Positions 1 to 7,054 of a DNA stretch of 16,312 nucleotides are shown one piece after another (positions within the stretch are counted from its first letter, which is position 1; each line of letters opens with the position of its first letter). This stretch comes from Erythrobacter sp. UBA2510. GTDB lineage: Bacteria; Pseudomonadota; Alphaproteobacteria; Sphingomonadales; Sphingomonadaceae. The notes under the pieces were generated by a model, which did not search any database, had not been told where the DNA came from, and saw nothing but the letters and a program-made list of their open reading frames with translations. Made by a program: the position numbers and the translations under genes. The stretch covers positions 66,966 to 83,277 of the forward strand of contig DDNW01000099.1 of the NCBI GenBank assembly GCA_002341345.1, in the 5' to 3' direction.

Positions 1-3000
1 GAGCCGCTCGAGGACGAGCGGCACCCGGCATTCAGCAAACTGTTTATCAAGAGCGAGCATGTCCCATCGCTTGGTGGTCTGCTGTTCGAGCGCCGCGCGC
101 GCGCGCCACAGGACACGCCGCCGGTGCTCCTTCATTTTGCGGTCGATGGCGGGGGACCGGTTCGCAATGCCCGCTTCGAAACCGACCGGCGCGCCTTCAT
201 CAGGCGTCATGAAAGCCTGCGCTCCCCAACAGGAGCGACCGAAGCCGTGCAGAACACCCAAGGGTGGACCCTGGACCCGGTCATGGCTCTTCAACACCTC
301 ATCGACCTGGAGCCGTTCGAGATTAGGGAAATCTGTTTCCTGACAGTCGCAGCCGCGTCGCGCGAAACCGCCGTCGAGCTGGCCGAGCGTCATTCGTCTC
401 TCGATTCGATCGAATGGGCGCTCCACGATACGGCAACCGAAAATGCACGCTCCCTGGTTCACATGAACATCGAAGCCGAACACCTGCCCGTCGTGCAGCA
501 GCTCGCTTCGGCTCTCATCTATCCGCAGAACGCCCCATCGAGCGCGCGGACGATCAAGAACGAGAACAGTCTCGGACAAGCGGATTTGTGGGGGATGGGC
601 GTGTCCGGCGATTACCCCATCCTTCTGCTGCGGTCTGCCGGTGAGACCACGACCCTGCTGCCCGTCCTCCTCGCCGCCCATCGATTGTGGCGGCGGCACG
701 GACTAGAGGTGGATCTGGTGATCCTCCAGCTTGCCGGCTCAGCTTACATCGAACCGGTGCTCGACCAGCTCAGGGAGGCGCTGCAACGCGCGAAGATGGC
801 GGAGCTGCTTGGACGCAAGGGCGGCGTGCATATCGTTTTCGCGGATCAGATCGGTGCGGATCGGGTGCGCCTTCTGGAGAGCACGGCGCGTGTCACCCTC
901 GACGACGCACGGGGTAGTTTGCAGGAACAGCTGGAAGAAGCGCACGATGTGCCAAACCGCTTGCCGCTGTTTTCTGCAACAAGGGCTGCGCAGCATCCCT
1001 CGATGACATCGCTCGAACGTTCAGCGAACCTTCTCTACGACAATGGTCTGGGTGGGTTCACGGCGGATGGCCGCGAATATGTCATCTTCGTCGAACCCGG
1101 GCAGGCGACGCCTGCTCCGTGGTGCAACATTCTCGCCAACCGTGACTTCGGCGCGCTCGTAAGCGAAGCTGGCGGGGGGTATACTTGGGCAATAAACAGC
1201 GGCGAGAACCGTCTCACAACATGGTCGAACGACCCGGTCACGGACCGTCCCTCCGAAACACTCTACCTGCGTGATGAGGAAACTGGCGAGGTATGGACCA
1301 TAACGCCTGCTCCTGTTGGCGATGCCGCTGCCTGCGAAGTCAGGCATGGCGCGGGTTACACCAAATGGTCAAAACGGTTCGCCGGCTTGGCCCATCAGCT
1401 CACAATGTTCGTACCGCTTGATGCATCGGTGAAGATCGTTCGGCTGCGGATCCGCAACTGCGAAGACCGGCACCGGCGCGTAACCGCAACCTATTATGCC
1501 GAGTGGCTGCTCGGCTCTCTTCCCAGTATCGCACGCCCGCACATAGTCTGCGACTTTGACACCGAGACGCAGACCATCACGGCAACGAACCGCTGGAACA
1601 GCGATTTTGCCGGACAGGTGGCGTTTCTCACGGCAAACCGCCCACCGCACGGCTTCACGACCGACCGCGGCGAATTCATCGGCAGGGGTGGGGACCCGGC
1701 GGATCCCGCGGCGCTTCGGCGATGGGGTCTAACCAACAGCGTATGCGCGGGCGGCGATACATGCGGAGCCTATCAGATACACCTCGATCTTGGCCCGGGC
1801 GAGGAAGAAGAAATCCTGTTCGTGCTCGGCCAAGGGCTAGGCCACCATGCGGCCATGGAACTCGCCCAGCGCTGGCGTGAGCCAGACGAGGCAGAGACGG
1901 CAATGATAGCGCTGGAGAATTTCTGGGATGAGACACTCGGCGCCCTTCAAGTCTCAACCCCGGACCCTGCTTTCGACGTCATGGTCAACCGCTGGCTGCT
2001 CTACCAGACGCTGTCGTCCCGTGTTCTCGCGCGCACGGGATTCTATCAGTCGAGCGGGGCCTTCGGCTTTCGCGATCAATTGCAGGACGTTCTTGCGCTT
2101 CTCCACACCGCGCCGGCGCTCGCTCGCGCGCACATCCTCGAAAGCGCGCAGCATCAATTCGTAGAGGGCGATGTTCTGCACTGGTGGCACCCCCCTGCTG
2201 ATCGCGGCGTGCGAACGCGTTTTTCCGACGATTTACTCTGGTTGCCTTATGTTGTCGGCATCTATGTCACGACGACCGGTGACCTTGATATCCTCGACGA
2301 GGAAGTCGCGTTCCTCGATGCCGATGAACTCGCCCCCGACGAAGCCAATCGATATGCGCAATTCGATGCGACCGAGTGGCGCGGCTCGCTGTTCGAGCAC
2401 TGCGAGCGCGCACTGCACCGCGCTCTGGCAGTCGGGGCCCATGGACTGCCGCTGATCGGCGCCGGGGACTGGAATGATGGAATGGACCGCCTCGGCGCGA
2501 AGGGCCATGGCGAAAGCGTCTGGTTGGCATGGTTTATCACGGTCACAGCGCAAGGCTTCGCCGACATCTGCCGCCGGACCGGTCGGATGCACGAGGCGAA
2601 AGAATGGGAAGAACGGGCATCCGAGATAAGACGGCGCGCGGAAGAAAGCGCGTGGGATGGCTCATGGTACTTGCGCGCGTTCGATGATGACGGGCGGCCC
2701 ATCGGCTCGGCAGAAAGCGACGAATGCAGGATCGATTCGATCGCGCAGTCATGGGCGGCCTTTGCCTCGGCTGATCAAGAGCGCGTGAGCGAGGCTCTCC
2801 AGTCCGCATGGGATATGCTTGTTTCGCAGGAAGACCAGTTGGCCAGGCTGCTCTGGCCCGCGTTTGACGAAGGCTTGATCGATCCCGGTTACATAAAGGC
2901 CTATCCCCCGGGAATTCGCGAAAATGGGGGTCAGTATTCGCATGCGGCCGCGTGGCTGGGCATGGCCTTTGCGCGGGTGAAGGACCCCGAGAAGGCCTTT

Positions 3001-3456
3001 GCCCTGTTCAACATGATCAACCCCGTCCGTCGCTCTGACGATCACGCCAAGGCCGAGCATTATCGCCTGGAGCCCTACGCCGTCGCCGGAGACATATCTG
3101 CGGGCAAGCAACATACGGGCAGAGGGGGCTGGAGCTGGTATACTGGGGCCGCTGGCTGGGCATGGCAGCTCGCCACAAAAAGCATCCTGGGGTTGCAACA
3201 GATCGATGGCCAACTCATCGTCAATCCCTGTATCCCGCCCAACTGGGGCGGCTTCAGCGCGACACTGCGCGTTGGTGGCGGGTTGGTGTCAGTGAAAGTC
3301 GAAGATCCGCAAGGGCTTGGCTGCGCTGACGTCGAACTCACCGTTGATGGCAAAACTCATGCCGGGAATGCGATTGTACTCCCGAAGAATGGCGAAACAG
3401 TCGAACTTCGGGTCCGCATTGTTGGACGCAATGTACAACACCCCTCCCCCGCCTGA
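1..3456 (+). CDS. ndvB: Cyclic beta-1,2-glucan synthase, C-terminal part (5' truncated by window edge)
   Basis: The frame is open from base 1, so the gene begins outside the window; 1151 residues are visible. NdvB/Cgs proteins are usually about 2,800 residues: an N-terminal membrane GT84 glycosyltransferase, then a glycoamylase-like and a GH94 phosphorylase region that sets the ring size. What is seen here is the carbohydrate-binding beta-sandwich and GH94 part. It opens with HPAFSKLFIKSEHVPS, typical of the entry to that region. GFRDQLQDVLAL and RFSDDLLWLPY are GH94 signatures, and GDWNDGM at 2464-2484 carries the predicted catalytic Asp (codon 2476-2478). GGWSWYTGAAGW near the end is also characteristic. 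The C-terminal tail is a small beta domain. The product would be periplasmic cyclic glucan, used in osmoadaptation and host interaction. No exporter (ndvA) is visible. The gene is convergent with cls. Family assignment is firm; a standalone GH94 enzyme cannot be formally excluded without the upstream part. Confidence 0.93.
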   Translation, partial: EPLEDERHPAFSKLFIKSEHVPSLGGLLFERRARAPQDTPPVLLHFAVDGGGPVRNARFETDRRAFIRRHESLRSPTGATEAVQNTQGWTLDPVMALQHLIDLEPFEIREICFLTVAAASRETAVELAERHSSLDSIEWALHDTATENARSLVHMNIEAEHLPVVQQLASALIYPQNAPSSARTIKNENSLGQADLWGMGVSGDYPILLLRSAGETTTLLPVLLAAHRLWRRHGLEVDLVILQLAGSAYIEPVLDQLREALQRAKMAELLGRKGGVHIVFADQIGADRVRLLESTARVTLDDARGSLQEQLEEAHDVPNRLPLFSATRAAQHPSMTSLERSANLLYDNGLGGFTADGREYVIFVEPGQATPAPWCNILANRDFGALVSEAGGGYTWAINSGENRLTTWSNDPVTDRPSETLYLRDEETGEVWTITPAPVGDAAACEVRHGAGYTKWSKRFAGLAHQLTMFVPLDASVKIVRLRIRNCEDRHRRVTATYYAEWLLGSLPSIARPHIVCDFDTETQTITATNRWNSDFAGQVAFLTANRPPHGFTTDRGEFIGRGGDPADPAALRRWGLTNSVCAGGDTCGAYQIHLDLGPGEEEEILFVLGQGLGHHAAMELAQRWREPDEAETAMIALENFWDETLGALQVSTPDPAFDVMVNRWLLYQTLSSRVLARTGFYQSSGAFGFRDQLQDVLALLHTAPALARAHILESAQHQFVEGDVLHWWHPPADRGVRTRFSDDLLWLPYVVGIYVTTTGDLDILDEEVAFLDADELAPDEANRYAQFDATEWRGSLFEHCERALHRALAVGAHGLPLIGAGDWNDGMDRLGAKGHGESVWLAWFITVTAQGFADICRRTGRMHEAKEWEERASEIRRRAEESAWDGSWYLRAFDDDGRPIGSAESDECRIDSIAQSWAAFASADQERVSEALQSAWDMLVSQEDQLARLLWPAFDEGLIDPGYIKAYPPGIRENGGQYSHAAAWLGMAFARVKDPEKAFALFNMINPVRRSDDHAKAEHYRLEPYAVAGDISAGKQHTGRGGWSWYTGAAGWAWQLATKSILGLQQIDGQLIVNPCIPPNWGGFSATLRVGGGLVSVKVEDPQGLGCADVELTVDGKTHAGNAIVLPKNGETVELRVRIVGRNVQHPSPA

Positions 3457-3565
3457 GAATTCCGCCCGGAGCTATTCAAACGCTCCTCCCAGCGCGTGAA
3501 AATCCTGGCGGGGTGTTTGGCAAAGATGCGCGACGCGAAGTCTGCCGTGCAAAGCAAAGTTGATC

Positions 3566-4987
3566 CTATAATAGCGGGCTAAAGAGCCGTGCTGCATTTT
3601 CCGCAGCGCGGGCAAGCGCAGGTCTGGCATTCCATTCGGCGCGAACCAAGCGCTCACTCCCCGCAATGTTGCGCGCCTCCTCTTCGCGCAGGCGCGCGAC
3701 TGTGTCCTGATCATAGATGAGGAGGCCGGCTTCTCCGTTCAACTCCAGCGAGCGCAAATCGATGTTCATCGAACCGACAAGGACGAGGTCATCGTCGACG
3801 CTTACATGCTTGGCGTGCAGGAAGCCGCGATGATAGAGGTGTATGTCGATGCCCGCTTCCAGCATTCGATCGAAGAAAGAGCGCTGCGCCAGATCGACCA
3901 GACGATGGTCGCCCTTCTTCGGTAGAATCAAGCAGACCTCGACACCGCGGGCGGCGGCCCCTTCGAGCGCGAGCAGGAGCGCTTCGTCCGGCACGAAGTA
4001 GGGGGTCGTGATGACCAGACGGTGTTCGACCGTATGCACCAGCGCATCGAGCAGCAGCCGGATGACAGAGCGCCGATATTCGGGTCCGCCAGCCACCAAT
4101 TGTGCGCGCGCCGCCCCTGCGGACCGTTCATGCGGAAAGAGCGCCCCGTCGCTCAACAGATCGCCGGATTCCAAAAACCAGTCATTGGCAAAGAGCGCCT
4201 GCATCTGGAGCACGACGGGTCCGTTGACCCTCACCACGAATTCCTTGCTGCGCTGACCTCCCGGTAGCTCGGCGCTGATGACGTTCTGCGAGCCGATATA
4301 TCCGAGCCGTCCGTCGATCACAGCGAGCTTGCGATGATTGCGCAGATCGGGCCGCAGGGCCTCCATGTTCGTTAGCGATACGGGCAGCGCGCGGCGCACC
4401 GTTATCCCGCAGCTCCTGAGTTTTCGAATGATCCGGCGGGACCACCAATAGGAACCGAGCGCATCGATCAGAATCCGGCATTCTATCCCGCGGCTTGCGG
4501 CAGCCACGAGCGCCGCGATGATCTGGTTGCCCACAGCATCGTCGGAGAAGATGTAGGTCGTGAGATGAACATGGTGCCGGGCAGTACCAATGTCGGCCAC
4601 GAGACGGTCGATCACTTCCTGATAATCCGCTAGCGCTTCGATGTTGTTTCCACCCACCGCAGGGAACAAATTGACCCGCTCGATGAGCTGCGCTGCCCGA
4701 ACAAGATGCGCGGGAAGCTGCGGCGGTGAGCAGTGCTGCGACATCAGGATCTGGCGGCGCGCAATCTTGAGCTGCCTTCGCGCTTCAGCAAAACGCGCAC
4801 GCCTGCGCGCCGTTGCCAGCGGACGGAACGCCCAGAGAACAACGAGAATGGCTGGAATGGGGAAGACGAGAACCAGCGCGAGCCAGCCCTGTGCGCCAAC
4901 CGCTGGTCGGCTGAAAATGATCACCGCGAAGATAGCAAACCGCGCGAGCCAATCCAGCGTGAGGAATAGCAAGAGCGTATCAGACAC
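3566..4987 (-). CDS. cls: Cardiolipin synthase (phospholipase D superfamily)
   Basis: This 473-residue protein matches the length of bacterial ClsA-type enzymes, which join two phosphatidylglycerol molecules into cardiolipin and glycerol at the inner membrane. Two hydrophobic N-terminal segments (about residues 5-26 and 34-54) precede two PLD domains. Both HxKxxxxD motifs are intact: HRKLAVID at residues 218-225, followed by GSQN, and HAKHVSVD at 391-398, followed by GSMN. The start is GTG at 4987, preceded by GGGAG at 4996-5000 with 8-nt spacing. A stem-loop sits in the presumed leader at 5019-5058. The gene faces ndvB tail to tail and lies 288 bp downstream of the co-oriented sigma factor gene, so it may have its own promoter. 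Phosphatidylglycerol is also the usual phosphoglycerol donor for decorating cyclic glucans, a possible link to the neighbour (inference). Confidence 0.95.
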   Translation of the reverse strand: MSDTLLLFLTLDWLARFAIFAVIIFSRPAVGAQGWLALVLVFPIPAILVVLWAFRPLATARRRARFAEARRQLKIARRQILMSQHCSPPQLPAHLVRAAQLIERVNLFPAVGGNNIEALADYQEVIDRLVADIGTARHHVHLTTYIFSDDAVGNQIIAALVAAASRGIECRILIDALGSYWWSRRIIRKLRSCGITVRRALPVSLTNMEALRPDLRNHRKLAVIDGRLGYIGSQNVISAELPGGQRSKEFVVRVNGPVVLQMQALFANDWFLESGDLLSDGALFPHERSAGAARAQLVAGGPEYRRSVIRLLLDALVHTVEHRLVITTPYFVPDEALLLALEGAAARGVEVCLILPKKGDHRLVDLAQRSFFDRMLEAGIDIHLYHRGFLHAKHVSVDDDLVLVGSMNIDLRSLELNGEAGLLIYDQDTVARLREEEARNIAGSERLVRAEWNARPALARAAENAARLFSPLL

Positions 4988-5018
4988 CGGTCTTGCTCCC
5001 GCTTGTCGGAAAGCAATG

Positions 5019-5058
5019 GCGGCACGCCGTAGGAGGGGGGAGGATCACGGCGTGCCGC
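5019..5058 (-). promoter_or_regulatory. Perfect 12-bp stem-loop with CCUCC-rich loop in the cls leader
   Basis: Arms at 5019-5030 and 5047-5058 are exact reverse complements (GCGGCACGCCGT on the + strand) around a 16-nt loop. Read in the cls direction the loop is GATCCTCCCCCCTCCT, which contains anti-Shine-Dalgarno CCTCC elements. The stem ends 18 nt before the cls GGGAG ribosome binding site. A CUCCC in the loop (5042 to 5038) can pair with that GGGAG, which would sequester it. No U-run follows, so it is not an intrinsic terminator. As DNA it could alternatively be an operator. Confidence 0.5.
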
Positions 5059-5115
5059 ACTGCCGAGGCGCGGGGTTGGAGGCATCGCCGCGGCAACGAG
5101 CTTGGCGGGTTCGGG

Positions 5116-5143
5116 CTTTTACGCAGCCAAATGGTCCCGACAA
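5116..5143 (-). promoter_or_regulatory. Weak candidate sigma70-type promoter for cls
   Basis: On the minus strand, TTGTCG (5143-5138) and TAAAAG (5121-5116) are separated by 16 nt, each matching four of six consensus bases. Transcription from here would give a leader of roughly 120 nt that contains the 5019-5058 hairpin. The rest of the 288-bp sigma-cls spacer shows only short dyads, for example AGACC/GGTCT around 5205-5222, and no ORF with a plausible start. The match is weak and could be chance. Confidence 0.2.
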
Positions 5144-5275
5144 TTCGACCCTTAGAGCTCGCATGCATGTACATAGACGCGGGAGCGCGCCTGCTATTAC
5201 AGCGCAGACCTCGTTTCGGTCTCACTGAATAGGCATGACATAGTCTCTGCCCGCCCACACGAGCGCGTCGGCTCC

Positions 5276-5869
5276 TCAAGTTTGCAAAGCAATAGGGGTG
5301 TCGGCCAAAGCATCGCGAAATGCGCCGCGGGCACGATGGAGTCTTACGGCGAGATTGTTGGGCGAAATGTGGAGGCGCGAAGCGATGACTGAAGGCTCGT
5401 CCCGCCCCAGGTCCATTTGCCGGATGATTTGCGTATAGGCTGGCCGAAGCGTCGCCAATACCTCCTCGACCACCTCGCTTTCATCGACCGACAAACTCTC
5501 TCCCGAGATTTCTTCCAAGGGTGGGCCGCCGGGTTCAAGCGGGGTCGTTTTGGCGTTGAGCCGCGCCGAGGCCCGGTAATGGTCGAGCAACGTCGTCTCG
5601 AAGAGGCGCCGCAGCCATCCGTGGACGGCCTTTTCATCGCGCAATTGATGCGCGCGCTCAAGCGCTTTGACGCAGAAGGACTGAAGGACATCATCCGCCG
5701 CGAGGCGGTCGCGCAGACGCTTGAGAGCAAGCCGGCGGAAGATGACATAATCGCCAACAAGAACCCGCTCAATAATCTCTCTGTTCGTCTCTCGCCGGTT
5801 CTCAGGTTCGGAACGCTCCTGCTCTTCGGCAACAATATCCTCTGATTGTGCGGCGTAAGATAATGGCAT
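5276..5869 (-). CDS. ECF-type RNA polymerase sigma factor
   Basis: At 197 residues from the chosen start, the size is typical of extracytoplasmic-function sigma factors (regions 2 and 4 only). Region 2 spans about residues 35-105, with DDVLQSFCVKALER followed by the promoter-melting WLRRLFETTLLDHYRASAR. A low-complexity acidic linker (about 108-135) leads to region 4 at about 136-190, with RPAYTQIIRQMDL and a helix-turn-helix around SVIASRLHISPNNLAVRLHRAR. The frame stays open to an upstream ATG at 5980, but that extra 37-residue segment does not resemble a sigma factor. The ATG at 5869 has GGGGAAGAG just upstream, so it was chosen. The gene is divergent from plsC. No zinc-finger or membrane anti-sigma gene is adjacent, so its control is unknown. 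Family is confident; subgroup and regulon are not determined. Confidence 0.88.
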   Translation of the reverse strand: MPLSYAAQSEDIVAEEQERSEPENRRETNREIIERVLVGDYVIFRRLALKRLRDRLAADDVLQSFCVKALERAHQLRDEKAVHGWLRRLFETTLLDHYRASARLNAKTTPLEPGGPPLEEISGESLSVDESEVVEEVLATLRPAYTQIIRQMDLGRDEPSVIASRLHISPNNLAVRLHRARGAFRDALADTPIALQT

Positions 5870-5971
5870 GAGCTCTTCCCCACCGAAGTTCCACCTACTT
5901 GGAATACGCAGGGAGAGGCCCCGCCCCTCAGATTTCTTTGGTGTTTCGGCGGATGATGAGAGGTTCCGGCC

Positions 5972-5999
5972 GGGAAACAACGCGCTGATGCGCTTCGTC
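5972..5999 (+). promoter_or_regulatory. Candidate ECF-type promoter upstream of plsC
   Basis: In the 207-bp spacer between the divergent sigma and plsC starts, GGGAAAC (5972-5978) is followed after 17 nt by CGTC (5996-5999). This resembles the AAC-containing -35 and CGT-containing -10 layout of ECF promoters. It would give a leader of about 70 nt before plsC. The canonical alphaproteobacterial EcfG -35 is GGAAC, so this is an imperfect match. Targeting by the adjacent sigma factor is inference. No convincing counterpart was found toward the sigma gene itself. Confidence 0.3.
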
Positions 6000-6076
6000 C
6001 TGTAAGCCGAGCTGCCGTGCCCCGTCTCTTGTTTCAGCCCGTTTAGAAATCCTCTGCACCGAGACGAGAAAACCCG

Positions 6077-6799
6077 ATGAGCCGCCTGATCACCACTATG
6101 CGAAGTCTCGCCTTTGCAGTGTCGGCGGCGGTGTGGACTCTCCTTTTTGCGCCCTTGATCCCGCTATTGGTTCTTCTGGGTCGTCCGCCGCGGATCATTC
6201 GGCAGCTCACCCGGATTTGGGCGCGCGGCCTTCTCTGTCTCCTCGCTGCGCTGGCCGGAATCCGCTATACGGAAAGGGGACGCGTTAACCTGCCCGAGGG
6301 TCCCGTCCTCATCATCGCCAACCATCAATCGGCCTGGGAAACGTTTGCCGCACTCGTTCTCTTCCCTGACGTGGCGATTGTCACCAAGCGTGAGCTTCTG
6401 GCGCTGCCTGTGATAGGATGGTTCCTGAAGAACTCCCCCATGATCCCGGTCGATCGCGCTCAGTCGGCGCGGGCGCTGCGTGAAATGCTTGCGGCCTGCC
6501 GCGCGGAAGTAGCGGCGGGTCGCTCGGTGCTCATTTTCCCCGAAGGCACACGCAAGCAGCCGGGAAGCCCGATCGAATTCAAGCGCGGAGTGGAACTGCT
6601 CTATCGAAATCTGGCGATACCCCCAGTAATCGTTGCCCACGATGCCGGCCGGCTCTGGCGGCAGGGCATGCGGCTGCATCCTGGATCGATTACCGTTTCG
6701 ATACTCCCGCCGATCCCACCTGCTACCGATCATGGAGTTCTTGTCGCGCAGGCACAGCGGTCCCTCGCGGTCGAAGTCGCCAATCTGAACAAGGCCTAG
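6077..6799 (+). CDS. plsC: 1-acyl-sn-glycerol-3-phosphate acyltransferase
   Basis: This 240-residue protein has the size and motif order of PlsC, which acylates lysophosphatidic acid to phosphatidic acid at the inner membrane, the branch point for all phospholipids. A hydrophobic N-terminus (about residues 10-35) is followed by NHQSAWE at 82-88 (the HX4D/E catalytic block, here ending in Glu) and FPEGTR at 154-159 (substrate phosphate binding). A third block, PPVIVAHDAGRLW, lies at about 182-194. ATG at 6077 follows a purine-rich but weak ribosome binding stretch (GAGACGAG). The gene is divergent from the sigma factor and 255 bp upstream of the co-oriented PBP2 gene. Other lysophospholipid acyltransferases share these motifs, so the exact acceptor is not proven. 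In many genomes plsC has paralogues, and this may be an accessory copy. Confidence 0.92.
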   Translation: MSRLITTMRSLAFAVSAAVWTLLFAPLIPLLVLLGRPPRIIRQLTRIWARGLLCLLAALAGIRYTERGRVNLPEGPVLIIANHQSAWETFAALVLFPDVAIVTKRELLALPVIGWFLKNSPMIPVDRAQSARALREMLAACRAEVAAGRSVLIFPEGTRKQPGSPIEFKRGVELLYRNLAIPPVIVAHDAGRLWRQGMRLHPGSITVSILPPIPPATDHGVLVAQAQRSLAVEVANLNKA

Positions 6800-6902
6800 A
6801 CTGACCGCCGAAAGGGCCCGGATCCCTATGAGGATGAGGAGGCCTGCGCTCCCATGAACATGATCTTGCATCTCATTGCGAGAGGCAACACCCATTTGTT
6901 CT

Positions 6903-6925
6903 GAACTTCGCCGTCGGCGACGTTC
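6903..6925. repeat. Near-perfect 11-bp inverted repeat in the plsC-PBP2 spacer
   Basis: GAACTTCGCCG, one central T, then CGGCGACGTTC form a dyad with a single mismatch per arm pair. It has no T-run on either side, so it does not look like an intrinsic terminator, and its tight centre suits a protein operator better than an RNA loop. The rest of the 255-bp spacer (6800-7054) holds only a possible 16-codon reading frame at 6854-6904 and the PBP2 ribosome binding site. Confidence 0.3.
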
Positions 6926-7040
6926 TCGTAATCACCAAGCGCGCCCCGCGTCTGTTTATCCGAATGAGGTGCCGCCCGGGCAGGCCAGCGCGCACCAGGA
7001 GCCGGTCTGGACGGACAATCAAAACCGGGAGTCTTGCAAT

Positions 7041-7046
7041 AAGGAG
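7041..7046 (+). promoter_or_regulatory. Ribosome binding site deciding the PBP2 start
   Basis: AAGGAG lies 2 nt before the GTG at 7049 but 8 nt before the in-frame GTG at 7055. The 8-nt spacing is the normal one, so initiation at 7055 is preferred. Confidence 0.7.
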
Positions 7047-7054
7047 CAGTGTGT

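Noticed and set aside
94..106. Alternating GC run in ndvB as a Z-DNA or repeat element
   Set aside because: It encodes Arg/Ala residues in frame within a conserved gene and is ordinary for this base composition.
3468..3486. GGAGC/GCTCC dyad between the convergent ndvB and cls genes as a bidirectional terminator
   Set aside because: The stem is only 5 bp with a 9-nt loop and no T-run follows on either strand. It is too weak to call.
5870..5980. N-terminal 37-residue extension of the sigma factor from the ATG at 5980
   Set aside because: The extension has no resemblance to sigma region 1 or 2. The ATG at 5869 has an adjacent ribosome binding site, and ECF proteins normally start shortly before region 2.
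6164..6895. Minus-strand open frame of 243 codons opposite plsC
   Set aside because: It is a shadow of plsC, which has complete acyltransferase motifs on the other strand.
6902..6924. TGAAC...CGTT as an EcfG-type promoter for PBP2
   Set aside because: The spacer is 14 nt, shorter than the 16-18 nt these promoters use. The bases are better explained as the inverted repeat at 6903-6925.
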